Assembly: GCF_002105155.1 (NCBI RefSeq)
Contig: NW_019029003.1
Span: forward strand, 62,001 to 126,000
DNA from: Lobosporangium transversale
Taxonomy: Eukaryota > Mortierellomycota > Mortierellomycetes > Mortierellales > Mortierellaceae
Length of the DNA stretch: 64,000 nt
Direction: 5' to 3'
The notes beneath the pieces are model-generated. The model did not search any database. It had not been told where the DNA came from and saw only the letters and a list, made by a program, of their open reading frames with translations. Shown here piece by piece: positions 9,140 to 18,483 of the stretch (position 1 is its first letter; every line of letters starts with the position of its first letter). The translations under genes were made by a program, and so were the position numbers.

Positions 9140-11495
9140 GCCAAAAAGCAAGAAACAGACGAAACGTGCCACTTCTTTGAGAGCCGTTTATAACGTGATG
9201 GCAAAGCATAGGCTTTCGCTGAGGGCTTTTTTGAAAGCCTCGTTAGTGTCGCAAGACTCTAATATTAAGCGTAAGGTTAATTTTTTCTATGCAAATGATG
9301 GTCCTGCAGAAATTATCGACCTGTGGCAGCGAGGCATTACGGACCCGGAGCATATGAAGAGTGCTCTTTCTGGTGCTATTGAATTTGTTCTCCATTCTGC
9401 AAAGGATGAGCTCAGGGAGGTTACAGCAGATAACACGTTGCGACTTCCATCTAATGGTGTTTGTAAGGAGAGAACCGATAAGTTTTCACTTCAAAATATT
9501 GCCAACAGATTTCAATCCATTGCTCCTACCGTTTATTCGCTCCTGAATGGCCTTACCAGAGCGAATAAATCAAGTTCCAGGGATGCTACAACAGTAGTTC
9601 CTGTCATTGCAAGTATCTTTGGCTTCTTATACAGCAACAGATGCAATTATCTTCAAATGATGACTGGATTATATATGTTTGGTAAAGGTGCGCCTGTCAA
9701 GCTTGTCAATCTTTTCTCAAAGGCAGGACTTTCAGTTTCTCATCCCACAATCATGAGGGGTCTAAAGGCATTAAGTACGGACTCACGCGATCGTATCCAG
9801 GCTACAGTAAGAGAAGTGCCTTGGTATATCGTATACGATAATATAAATATGGCGTCTCACAAGCACCATCAACGACTTGGAAACAGGGACATATTTGTAA
9901 GTGGAACTACAGCAACTGCAATCGTCTCAAATGTTGCAGCCGAGGAGGAGATAAACTTCAAGCCCACACAATCCCTTCGCCTACAGGACTTGATGCCTAC
10001 TGATGACAATGAAGCTCATCTTCGAAAAGTTTTTCAATACCACTTGGTCGGAGTTCTACTCCGAAATTTTAAAAGATTTGATGGGCAATCAATGCCAGCA
10101 CCTACAAAGCACTTACTGACGCTCGAAAAGACGAAAACTTTTCCGCTTCCATCAATGCGTATTGACCAAGGAACGATTCGCGGTAACTTGGAAGTCTTGG
10201 AATTTATAACGGAAGCTGCGCTGGAACTCCCGCATGAATGGTTTGAGGGACGAAGAATACTCATTGCTGGTGACCAGCTGACGGTCAGTAGGCTCCGTTC
10301 ATTGAAGGAATTACGTGCAGACGATATCTCATCATACCACCGCCTTGACTGGGTCATACCTGTCATTCAGTTATTCCATCTTCAAATGCTTCTGGCCTCA
10401 ACAATTTTGCGTACCCATTATGGCACTGCTTCAACACCTGGTTCAATTGCGTTCAATGTATCGTTGCTTGAACGAAAGAGGGTTTCCCTAGAGAAGCCTG
10501 ATTTTCATGCCACAAATGAGCTTCTCCGCGAGTCATTTGATGCACTAGTACAACGGGCATGGGAGCTTACTCTACTAAGTACAAACTTGGAAGAATTTGC
10601 GGAAGGTGTCTCCGATGAAGTACTTAAAATTGAACTCATGGCGAAAGTGGACACATTAATTGATAGATTTCTTCTGACTGGCTCCTTAGAAATCCTCGAT
10701 GGGACCACATCTAGGAATTCCGCCTTGTTTCTCCGTGACATGCTTTTTTACTTGGAGCTATCGTCTGCGATCAAAGCAGGTGATCATGGGCGCATTGAAG
10801 AGATTCTAAAATGGATCACAATAATGTTTCAAGCCGGATCAACAAAAAACTATGCAAATGAACTTCTGCATCTACATTGCGGCTTTGCTTACTCCTGGTC
10901 CAAGCAAACAAAGGATGCCGTTAGATCTTCATGGCTAGTCAATACCACTGGCCAACCAAACCGTTGGATACCAGCAGACCTTTACCAAGAGCACAACAAT
11001 TTATTGATCAAGAATTTATTTAAAGCGAAACGAACCTGTGACCACTGGGAAATGGAGGAAGAGACACTTTCTGTCAATGTTCAGACTCCCGGTGATCTAT
11101 CGGACCAAATGGAGATTGATTTTAATATTCCATACACAGGCACTAAACATGAAAATATGTCGATGAGCGATGACATCTCAGCAATCCACAAGTCATTAGT
11201 AGAGTATTATATCTTTGACAACATACCTCAGGAGAAGAGGAATCATCCAAACTTTGGAAACGCCACATCAGTGGCTAATCTCCTCATAGAAGGCATAATA
11301 AAAATGAATGAAGGCAAGCGCATCCAATCATTCGTCAATTCAGTCTGTGTCCGGAAGCAGGGTGGGGATTTGAGCGTTGACAATGATATGAATGTAGATA
11401 ATGAGACGGAGATTGAAGACGAGGAGGAAGATATGCAGGACGATATTGTTGGTTTTGATATTACTGATTACGTCCATGCGACCTGTGAACAATAA
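9138..11495 (+). CDS. DUF6589-type protein, candidate transposase
   Basis: Single uninterrupted exon of 785 aa starting at the ATG that overlaps the TIR end; the longer frame from 9105 begins with TTG and is rejected. The basic N-terminus (MPKSKKQTKRATSL) suits a nuclear DNA-binding protein. The signature blocks of the DUF6589 family of fungal proteins follow: VPWYIVYDNINM, DIFVSGTTATAIV, RRILIAGDQLTVSRLRSL, NYANELLHL and PADLYQEHNNLLIKNLF. The C-terminus is very acidic. Asp234 (YDN), Asp379 (GDQ) and a Glu at 575 or 618 end hydrophobic strands, as RNase H-fold DDE catalytic residues do. A transposase role is inferred from this and from its position in a TIR element. The function of DUF6589 is not established to my knowledge. 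Confidence 0.8.
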   Translation: MPKSKKQTKRATSLRAVYNVMAKHRLSLRAFLKASLVSQDSNIKRKVNFFYANDGPAEIIDLWQRGITDPEHMKSALSGAIEFVLHSAKDELREVTADNTLRLPSNGVCKERTDKFSLQNIANRFQSIAPTVYSLLNGLTRANKSSSRDATTVVPVIASIFGFLYSNRCNYLQMMTGLYMFGKGAPVKLVNLFSKAGLSVSHPTIMRGLKALSTDSRDRIQATVREVPWYIVYDNINMASHKHHQRLGNRDIFVSGTTATAIVSNVAAEEEINFKPTQSLRLQDLMPTDDNEAHLRKVFQYHLVGVLLRNFKRFDGQSMPAPTKHLLTLEKTKTFPLPSMRIDQGTIRGNLEVLEFITEAALELPHEWFEGRRILIAGDQLTVSRLRSLKELRADDISSYHRLDWVIPVIQLFHLQMLLASTILRTHYGTASTPGSIAFNVSLLERKRVSLEKPDFHATNELLRESFDALVQRAWELTLLSTNLEEFAEGVSDEVLKIELMAKVDTLIDRFLLTGSLEILDGTTSRNSALFLRDMLFYLELSSAIKAGDHGRIEEILKWITIMFQAGSTKNYANELLHLHCGFAYSWSKQTKDAVRSSWLVNTTGQPNRWIPADLYQEHNNLLIKNLFKAKRTCDHWEMEEETLSVNVQTPGDLSDQMEIDFNIPYTGTKHENMSMSDDISAIHKSLVEYYIFDNIPQEKRNHPNFGNATSVANLLIEGIIKMNEGKRIQSFVNSVCVRKQGGDLSVDNDMNVDNETEIEDEEEDMQDDIVGFDITDYVHATCEQ

Positions 11496-11855
11496 ACCAA
11501 AGAGATTCTGTTTGCTTAATTTGTTTATTGAATGATAAAAATCTTCATGGTTCCCAAGATATAAATTTTATATTATTTTGTGATGTTGTTGGACTACTTA
11601 GCTCTTTGCGCTTTCGTGAAGACCGAGATGTCAGTTTCTCTTTTCTAGGGTGCTCCTGCGGTTGTTCCTGCGGTGGCTCGTGCTCTTGTAGTCCTTCTTG
11701 CAATGGTTGTTGACATTGCAGTGGTTGTCTGAGCAGCAACTGATTCAGCGGCGGCTGTAACAGCAGTTGCTGCGTTGGTGGATTACTCAAAATTGCTTGC
11801 AATATCTGTTGCAAAAGTAGTTGCTGTTGTTCCAGTGGTTGTTGCAACTCTGATA

Positions 11856-13458
11856 TGGTGCGTGCCAAAACTGATGCAATAATTTGCATTTTTTAACATT
11901 CATTCCTCATTCTCCTTTTCCTTTCTAATGATCTTCCCTACCATCACCGCTTCTCATCCTCATTTGTCTCACCTTCGTGGATTGTCATCGCTGTTCTCAT
12001 CAATGACGCAATTAGCGAATAATCGCCATTTGTATAGTCATGTCTCATTGCATCAGTTTTGGTAAAAAGTACATGTCAGGTTTGTCCATCCCTTACTTCT
12101 TTCTTATTCTTTATTCTTTCTTTATAGCACCATCACCACTGATACACCAAGCGACACTCTACATATCTGCCATATCTTTATCATAACATGAAATCATTAT
12201 CCAAATCAACTATCCAAAATGTAACTGCTCTACTTCATCAGGGAAAGTCTTCCAGAGAAGTGTCAAAGAGTTTAGGGATATCTGTTACCTCAGCTCAAAG
12301 GATTAGGAAAAGAGGCAAAGAAAGTATTCCAGTGCTGAGAGGGGGCCGACCCTGCAAAGTTACTAAGAAAACGAAACAGCTTTTATCAAGATTTTTTGAC
12401 ATGGGTGTATTGGAGACCCTAAAAGATGGCCAACAACTTGTTCAATTGAGGGAAGGAGTGCAGGTTAGTAAATCGAGCATCAGGAGGTTCCTTATGCAGG
12501 ATGATATGGGGGCATATGTAAAACAGAAGCAGCCTGATCTGACGAAGAAGCAAATCTATGCTCGATATAATTTTGCAAAGGATCAATTGGACTGGACTCT
12601 AGAAGACTGGAAGAACGTCATGTTCTCAGATGAGACCATCTTTAGCAGAGTTGGGTCCTGCGGAAGAAAGTACTACTACAAGCATCGATGGGATAAAACT
12701 CTACGAGCACATCATATCAAAAAGACAAGGCAAGGCGGTGGAGGCAAAATGATGTTCTGGGGTTGTATAACTTACTACGGACCAGGCGATGGCTGCTGGC
12801 TCCAAGAGAAGGTGGATTCGGTAACATACGTCGACGTTCTCAAGGATTATATCTTTAAGTCCAGGGATTACTACTTGATGGATAAGGACAAATTTATATT
12901 TCAGCAGGACAATGCTAGGATTCATACCGGAAGAATAGCAATGACCTATATCCAAAAGTCTAAGATACCTCTCATGGAATGGCCAGCAAACTCTCCTGAC
13001 ATCAACCCAATAGAAAACATATGGGCATACATGAAGGTGCAGTTGGATCATTATCCAGACAAGGCAAAGAATATGGAGGATCTCTGGGAGAGAGTCCAAG
13101 ACGTATGGACACATATCCCTCCTGAATTCTTACACAAACTATACTGCGGTATGCCGAAGAGGATGAGGGAGTTATATAAGGCTAAAGGAGGGAACATCGT
13201 TAGGGGAAAGGAGAAGTAACAGGAATAAATAAAAACAAGAAGTTGTTAATTGCCATAATAGATGCAATGAGATGCTGAAAGCAAATTGCAATTAAATGCT
13301 AATTAGGCCACTGATGGCGATGACGATGAGACTCCATGGAGGTGAGACAAATGAGAATGAGAAACGGTGGTGGCAGGGAAGATCATAAAGAGGAAGAAGG
13401 AGAATGAGGAATGAATGTTGAAAAATGCAATTTATTGCATCAGTTTTGGCACGCACTA
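11856..13458 (+). mobile_element. Tc1/mariner element nested in the helicase gene
   Basis: 1,603 bp with imperfect 206 bp TIRs (11856-12061, 13253-13458) that start TGGTGCGTGCCAAAACTGAT and TAGTGCGTGCCAAAACTGAT, flanked by TA (11854-11855 and 13459-13460). Each TIR ends with an inverted copy of its outer motif (GCATCAGTTTTGG at left), an IR/DR layout that offers two transposase sites per end. It carries one intact transposase. TIR divergence is clearly higher than in the host element. Confidence 0.9.
12188..13219 (+). CDS. Tc1/mariner transposase, DD34E, intact
   Basis: Cut-and-paste transposase of 343 aa in one exon. The N-terminal ~110 residues form two helix-turn-helix units (REVSKSLGISVTSAQRI; RGGRPCKVTKKTK hinge with a GRPR-like motif). 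The catalytic triad is Asp148 (FSDETIF), Asp241 (FQQDNARIHTG) and Glu276 (SPDINPIENIW). The 34 residues between the last two define DD34E. The GGGKMMFWGCI block is typical. No stop or frameshift is seen, so the element could be autonomous. It sits centrally between its own 206 bp TIRs. Confidence 0.93.
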   Translation: MKSLSKSTIQNVTALLHQGKSSREVSKSLGISVTSAQRIRKRGKESIPVLRGGRPCKVTKKTKQLLSRFFDMGVLETLKDGQQLVQLREGVQVSKSSIRRFLMQDDMGAYVKQKQPDLTKKQIYARYNFAKDQLDWTLEDWKNVMFSDETIFSRVGSCGRKYYYKHRWDKTLRAHHIKKTRQGGGGKMMFWGCITYYGPGDGCWLQEKVDSVTYVDVLKDYIFKSRDYYLMDKDKFIFQQDNARIHTGRIAMTYIQKSKIPLMEWPANSPDINPIENIWAYMKVQLDHYPDKAKNMEDLWERVQDVWTHIPPEFLHKLYCGMPKRMRELYKAKGGNIVRGKEK

Positions 13459-15272
13459 TAGCTTGCAACAATGGCATTCTTGGTGCTGTAGAGGCCCTAA
13501 TGCATCCCATGGTATTAACTGCTTCAGCGGTGGTTGTCGTATTAGATGATGGACTTTTTGCGACTTGAGTAGCGCCTCCAGTCCTTGAATTGTGCTAAAT
13601 TGCCCATATTGTCTTTCCTGCTGATGCTCAAGCAAATGATGCACTTGCTGTATTGGCTTTGCCTCCGCATCTTGTACTGATGGACGACTCGCTGCTCTTG
13701 ATTGTGTTCTCCTTGCCATGATGTCCGTCTTCAGATCAACAATCATGTCATCCAGAGTTTTTATATGATCCTGCTTAATGGAGTGCCATGGAATGACAGA
13801 TTGAACTGACTCAGACGGTTTTATCCTCGCGACTTTTCCAGCAAGTGTTTTGATCATTTTGTTTGACATGATACATTCGAGGCTTACAAAGAGAGAACGA
13901 CCTTCGTATTGCTCCTTGAAAATGTTATACCGCCATGTTTCAATTGCCTTTACTATCACCTTCCGCTCCGCTTCAGTGAATGATACTTTCGGAAGTATAC
14001 TACCAGAGTCGCTTGTATCTGCCGCAACTAATCCATGTAAAGATTCCTCTGTTGATGGAAGAGAAGGATTACAGATGTCACAACACCTTGAAATAACTTT
14101 ATGTTGGTTCCCGAAAAAGTTATTAAGGAGCTCGCGGCGACAACCTGTAGTTTTGACATATTCAACAATATCTTTATCCACATTACCTATAGATTTACTA
14201 TTGGATGCCGGGACAAGAAGGATGCCATCCCCTTCTAGATCAGGGTTGCGTGCTGCACGACCAAGTCTCTGAATCAGGGTTGACAGATTTTTAGGATATC
14301 CGTACTGAATGACTCTGATAACATCATTCACGTCGCAACCCATGCCAGCGGCCTCTGTGGACATGAGGACTTGTATTTCGTTGTTTTAAAATCAGACATT
14401 CTTATCTTCTTTAGGGGATCTGACTTCATCGAGTGATATACTGCGACTTGACGACAGCCTATGAGCTCACCAACGTGTCGAGCTGCTGCTTCCGCCTGTC
14501 GAATTTCATCAAAATAGACAATTGTCTTGATGCCATCTTTCAGAAATTCGAGATCTTGGTAGGAGGACGCTTTGTATCGTAGTTGCTTTACATGAAGCTG
14601 GATATTAGTCCGATCGTTACCATAGTTAAATATAACAGGATTACTAAAATGAAGCGTCTTCAAAACTTCAGAGAGAAGCACTGGGGGCAATGTGGCGGAG
14701 ACGGCCACAAAGCAGGTTGAAGGAGACACTTTTGCGCGTAAGTGCCCGAGCTTCGCATAGTCAGTTCTAAATTGTCCTCCCCAAGTCCCAATACAATGGG
14801 CCTCATCCACCACCACCGCTCTTAATCGGTTCTTCCATTCAGGGATGCTCCAAAGTGAGCTCACACGAGGGTTCTGAAAAATTATCTCAGGCGACATAAA
14901 CACAGCGCGGTACTTTCCCTTAACCAGATCACTGACTGAAAACTCTGTTCCTTTCTTCAGATGGATGTTTGGGATACCAGATAAGTCGAGTTTTTCCGAC
15001 TGTTCATCTCCTAGCGCTCTCAGCGGCGTGATAATGACTATAATTTCTTTCGGCCACAGAACTAGTGGAAGAAAATACACCAACGTCTTGCCCCACCTTG
15101 TACCAGCAATCAAAATACAATCTTGATGGCGTCCAATTGTCTCCTCAACTTCAAGTTGCTCCTTTCTTGGGTAAAACTTGAAGGTATCATAGCATCACTG
15201 ACCAACATCATCAGGAAGGATGGAATATTCGCTTGCTGGGTTTGCTGGAGTACCAGTAGCTGACATTTGTTA

Positions 15273-15778
15273 ATGTTGCAAAATATTTTATTAATTTTTT
15301 TTTGCAAATGTTAGAGAAAACTACAGGTCGGTAATGAGTGTGTAGCAGGTGTGTAATGAGATTGCAATGGGAGCGCAATGAGAGTGAGAGAAGGGGTGAA
15401 GGCGAGGGGAAGAGTGAGGTGGTGAGGGAGAGAGAGAGGAAGAGGGAGAGGGAGAGGGAGAAGAAAGGTAAGAGAGAGAAAGAAAGATAAAAGTTAATGT
15501 TGAAAAGTATATGTGTATCCGATCTATATATGCCAGATTGACTCCATATAAGCATGAATGTGAGTTGCATGTGTTTTGTACGCTCTTCCATATGATTTTT
15601 GACTTTGAAAAAAAAAAAATTCAAAAAATTTAAGTCGCCAGCTAATAGTCGACTTTTGATTCCAGCCTGAGAGAGAAGCATCTGCAAGAGCAAGCCACCA
15701 GTTGCCTTTTTAGGCACGCTTGCCTTGCAGCACGTGTAAACACACATGCGCTTCGTCCTCAGGCTGGTGACGAGCCTA
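15273..15778 (-). repeat. Right 506 bp terminal inverted repeat with promoter
   Basis: Mirror copy of 8634-9139. Its inner end (TTGCAACAT on the minus strand) lies 6 bp before the helicase ATG at 15266, so it drives the helicase as the left TIR drives the DUF6589 gene. The AG-rich tract on the plus strand (about 15420-15490) is the complement of the CT-rich tract at left. Confidence 0.9.
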
Positions 15779-15787
15779 GCCTAGGGG
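15779..15787. repeat. Right 9 bp target-site duplication
   Basis: GCCTAGGGG follows the terminal CGAGCCTA and matches 8625-8633 exactly. The restored empty site would read from the MITE-like element's end into GGGCTGGGAAAA, a phrase also found inside the MITE arms. Confidence 0.85.
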
Positions 15788-16470
15788 CTGGGAAAAAATC
15801 TTCGCTTATTAGCTGGTAGCTCAAAAAGGAAATAAATAATGCACTTGAGGGAATGTTCTTCCGTATATGCAAGGGACAGAGCTAGTGACTGTATTTTTTA
15901 TATGTTTTTATACATAGTTAGGGTCTGCATAGTGGCAAATGCCGTATTTCCTTACTGTATTGGAAATAAAGAATGACGTTTATGATGACGTATCTTTCTG
16001 TGTCTTCTGAACAAAGCGCGTGTCTTTGCACTAGCGCTCGTTTTATTATTTTTCTGTCTCTCATCCGCTCCACATTATTCGCAAATACTCCCTCCCTCGA
16101 TCATTGTCGTTCCCGCATGCGATCTTCCACTGCTAAGGTGACGTACGATTCATACATATCCCGAAAAATTGCATTAAGGTGGCAGATGAATCTCGAGCAA
16201 TCACATCAAGACTGACTTTAGCGGGTCCTATGTCAGCACGCGGTAGGATGGTCGGGTCGTCAGAGTGTGATTGTGTGTACTTGGTGATTCTCTGTTTCTG
16301 GTCGCTCCTTTAGCGGGTCCTATGTCAGCACGCGGTAGGATGGTCGGGGAGTCCAATGCAATTTAATTCATTCCTTTCGTTTCTTATTTTAATTCAATTG
16401 AGTCAGCTTCGGATGCAAGTTTCTTACATGTATTGTTACAATCTGTCTGATTATCTAGGATACTTGCGCC
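15788..16470. other. Spacer between transposon and lineage-type gene
   Basis: No gene is seen. The first 60 bp (around TTATTAGCTGGTAGCTC) loosely resemble a phrase in the TIRs (CTATTAGCTGGCGACTT), perhaps a relic. The 41 bp direct repeat at 16216 and 16308 lies just upstream of the next gene. Confidence 0.5.
16216..16348 (+). repeat. Two exact 41 bp direct repeats, 92 bp apart
   Basis: Copies at 16216-16256 and 16308-16348 share CTTTAGCGGGTCCTATGTCA and the following AGCACGCGGTAGGATGGTCG plus one G, without mismatch. The 51 bp between them is unrelated. They end about 120 bp upstream of an ATG, so they may be promoter elements or a duplicated transposon footprint. Confidence 0.9.
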
Positions 16471-17598
16471 ATGGACAATGTCCAAGCATCGATGGAAATG
16501 TCATATTGGCTGCGGAAGAGAATTGATCAATATGGAAGCGCGACAATGCCTCAGTTCGCCGAAAAGTTCAAACTATCCAACAGACAGGATGCAGACCTGC
16601 TCTTTTCACATCTCATTTCAAAGAGCTCTCTCCGCAAAACAACAAGGCACACCTTGCGGAGCGACTATGATATATGGAAACGGAACGAGGGCGATCAGTT
16701 CTGGGCAGCATTGGAAGCCACCACACAGATTGCTTCAGATATAGTTGTAGGAAGTGTCCCAAAGGCAAGAAAGCTCGTACTCGGGGACAACCACCCATCT
16801 CTTTCCAAACCGAGCACACTGGCAAACGAATGCTCACCAACAACTAGCCGAAAACGAGATCGAGAGTCGTTCGAAGGCTCACCACCTGCAAGCATACGTA
16901 TGTTTATTTCATTGATACCAGAGCATACTTTGTCCGCAATGACGTGTGTTTGCTCAAATGACCACAGTGGTTAACTACGAGTATCTATTCCAGTCTTCTG
17001 ATTCAGTACACAGAGATGACAGTCTTGATTTGGGTGAGACCGATGCGTTGGTAGCGATGATTAATTCTGTCAAGCACAGAGATTGCAGTCTTGTAAGCAG
17101 CCTTTGATATTTCGAATGCATCGCCCAATTTAGCTGGCTGAGTCTCATTCTTTTATCTTCTGCATATATCTATCCTATCGATTAGTGGGTCCTTGATGGA
17201 TGCTGTGTGGCCTGCATGACCGACAAATATAAGGAGCTGTCCATCCAAGCGTTACGAGCGAAAGAGCTTAAAAAGTCCGAGCCAGCAGATGTCATGTAAG
17301 GATACCAATATAATAATCTAGAAAATTAATGTGGCCAGCGATTTGATTCTGTTCACAATAGTAGCTGCTCTTTTGCTATCAATTAGGATCCTGGCAGGCA
17401 CGTTCGCTCCTTGGCACCCCACCACCATGATGGGAAAGATCTTCAGCAAGAAGTGCCTGCAGAAGATACGAGACTCTCTATCGACGAATATGGAGCCGAT
17501 CGAAAACCTGGACGCCGACATTTCGATTCTCCATTCTATTCGTGTAAGTTGTCATGGAGCTGTGGCGTTCATTCAAGATTCGTTTTAAATCTAACGCT

Positions 17599-17629
<31 letters not shown>

Positions 17630-18387
17630 GCATCGAGCCGACAATGACATCGAAAAGGCTGTTGTGGCCCTCAACGGAGTAACAGACATGAAACTACGTC
17701 GGCTATTTCAACAAATGTACGTGGATGGAAAGCGATCAGTACCTCTCGCAAATGAATGTAGCGCTTGTTATATAAAATTAAAATCTTTTATTGCTGCATT
17801 TAGGAAAGAGGAGCTACCAGCAAGAGAACAAAGAGAGCTCTCGGAGGAGACCCTTGTCGCAAATCATGTGTCCCCTATCCTCAGGGCGTTCACCCATGAC
17901 CCAGTTCTTGAGATCTTTTCCCATTTGTAAGCATCAGAGATATTACAATGGAAATAGATTTAGTTGAAATGGATGGATGGATACTAACCTTTTTTTAAAT
18001 AACTTCACTTCACTCAGTCCTAATACGAATTCACAAAGTCAAACCCGACAAGGAGTGAAACCAGATCGCCCGGACTTCAAGGTTGTGATTGGGAAGAAAG
18101 AGGTGGCCTTTGGCGAAGTCACTGGCCCAAGCCAAAAGAACGATCAGAAGAAGAATGGCTGGGACCTGTACAGACTCTCAAGATTTGGGACAGCTGTTCT
18201 GAACCAGGGAGGCGAGGTCGTACCATTGGTGCAGGTCATCGCTGACTCTGGTACCATCTACCGTCACATTGTCAAGGTTCGAGGAGTCATGGTACTAGCA
18301 GAGGTTGGTGCGTTCTCGGTCCCCATGACCACCGTCCAAGTAGGGGGACTGCTGGCATCTGAGCCTGTTGCAATCGAGAGAGAGTAG
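16471..18387 (+). CDS. Lineage-type multi-exon protein with GEVTG motif (possible PD-(D/E)XK-like fold)
   Basis: Six exons (16471-16897, 16968-17092, 17186-17295, 17387-17543, 17631-17926, 18018-18387) splice to 494 aa with no stop. The C-terminal part holds KPDRPDFKVVIGKKEVAFGE followed by VTGPSQ, then GWDLYRLSRFGTAVLNQGG, PLVQVIADSGTIYR and a VMVLAEVG strand. The order PDF - about 15 residues - GEV recalls PD-(D/E)XK nuclease folds, but a catalytic Lys in place is not certain. I recall similar GEVTG proteins as expanded families in Mortierella-like fungi, from memory only. The N-terminal part (MDNVQASMEMSYWLRKRIDQ) is unrecognised. Intron 4 ends with a 29-nt poly-T run against the acceptor. 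A TA-rich stretch at 17758-17804 is read as coding. The gene sits between transposons. Confidence 0.65.
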
Positions 18388-18444
18388 TTGCCACTTTATC
18401 CATGCCTCACAACACACTAAGCCATTTCAACAACATACAGTTTT

Positions 18445-18483
18445 CCCTCACTAACCCGTTGATTTTCGACGGGTTAGTGAGGG
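18445..18483. repeat. Perfect 15 bp-arm palindrome at the pogo element's left end
   Basis: Arms CCCTCACTAACCCGT and ACGGGTTAGTGAGGG flank a 9 nt loop. The inner arm continues into the TIR shared with the right end. The outer arm is preceded by TA-CAGTTTT (18436 onward), a start typical of Tc1/mariner/pogo ends. The true left terminus could therefore be 18438, with the matching right piece lost. Confidence 0.8.

Larger units (their letters stand above)
11545..15266 (-). pseudogene. RecQ-like DEAH helicase, inactivated (stop, frameshift, transposon insertion)
   Basis: ATP-dependent DNA helicase of RecQ type. Reading from the ATG at 15266: motif 0 region FYPRKEQLEVEETIGRHQD, Walker A AGTRWGKT, motif II DEAH (VVDEAHCIGTWGGQF), VAVSATLPP, a motif IV/V region, QRLGRAARNP (motif VI), and a RecQ zinc-binding cluster (CCDIC). 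Defects: an in-frame TGA at 15195-15197, a one-base loss near 14371-14376 that splits motif V (the frame resumes at STEAAGMGCD), and a Tc1/mariner element at 11856-13458. Skipping the insertion and one TA copy, the frame passes directly from CHCCKL to SELQQPLEQQQ. A ~100-residue Gln-rich, basic tail then ends at 11545. The original length was about 700 aa. Convergent with the DUF6589 gene. Confidence 0.85.
8634..15778. mobile_element. Large DNA transposon: long TIRs, DUF6589 gene and RecQ-like helicase gene
   Basis: A 7,145 bp unit starts TAGGCTCG and ends CGAGCCTA, bounded by 9 bp direct repeats GCCTAGGGG. Its 506 bp TIRs enclose two convergent genes: an intact DUF6589-type protein (plus strand, 9138-11495) and a broken RecQ-like helicase (minus strand, 15266 to 11545). 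A 1.6 kb Tc1/mariner element is nested in the helicase; without it the unit would be about 5.5 kb. A 9 bp duplication and long TIRs resemble Mutator-like elements, but no MULE transposase is visible. This pairing of DUF6589 and helicase in a bounded TIR element is not one I recognise as named. Confidence 0.88.

Noticed and set aside
8485-9180. 231-aa and mirrored 178-aa open frames across the two TIRs
   Set aside because: They are the same repeat read in both copies, Ser/Leu-rich from a CT tract, and overlap the promoters. No protein family is visible.
11545-11889. Separate 114-aa Gln-rich gene
   Set aside because: Its N-terminus is Tc1 TIR sequence. Without the insertion it is the in-frame tail of the helicase.
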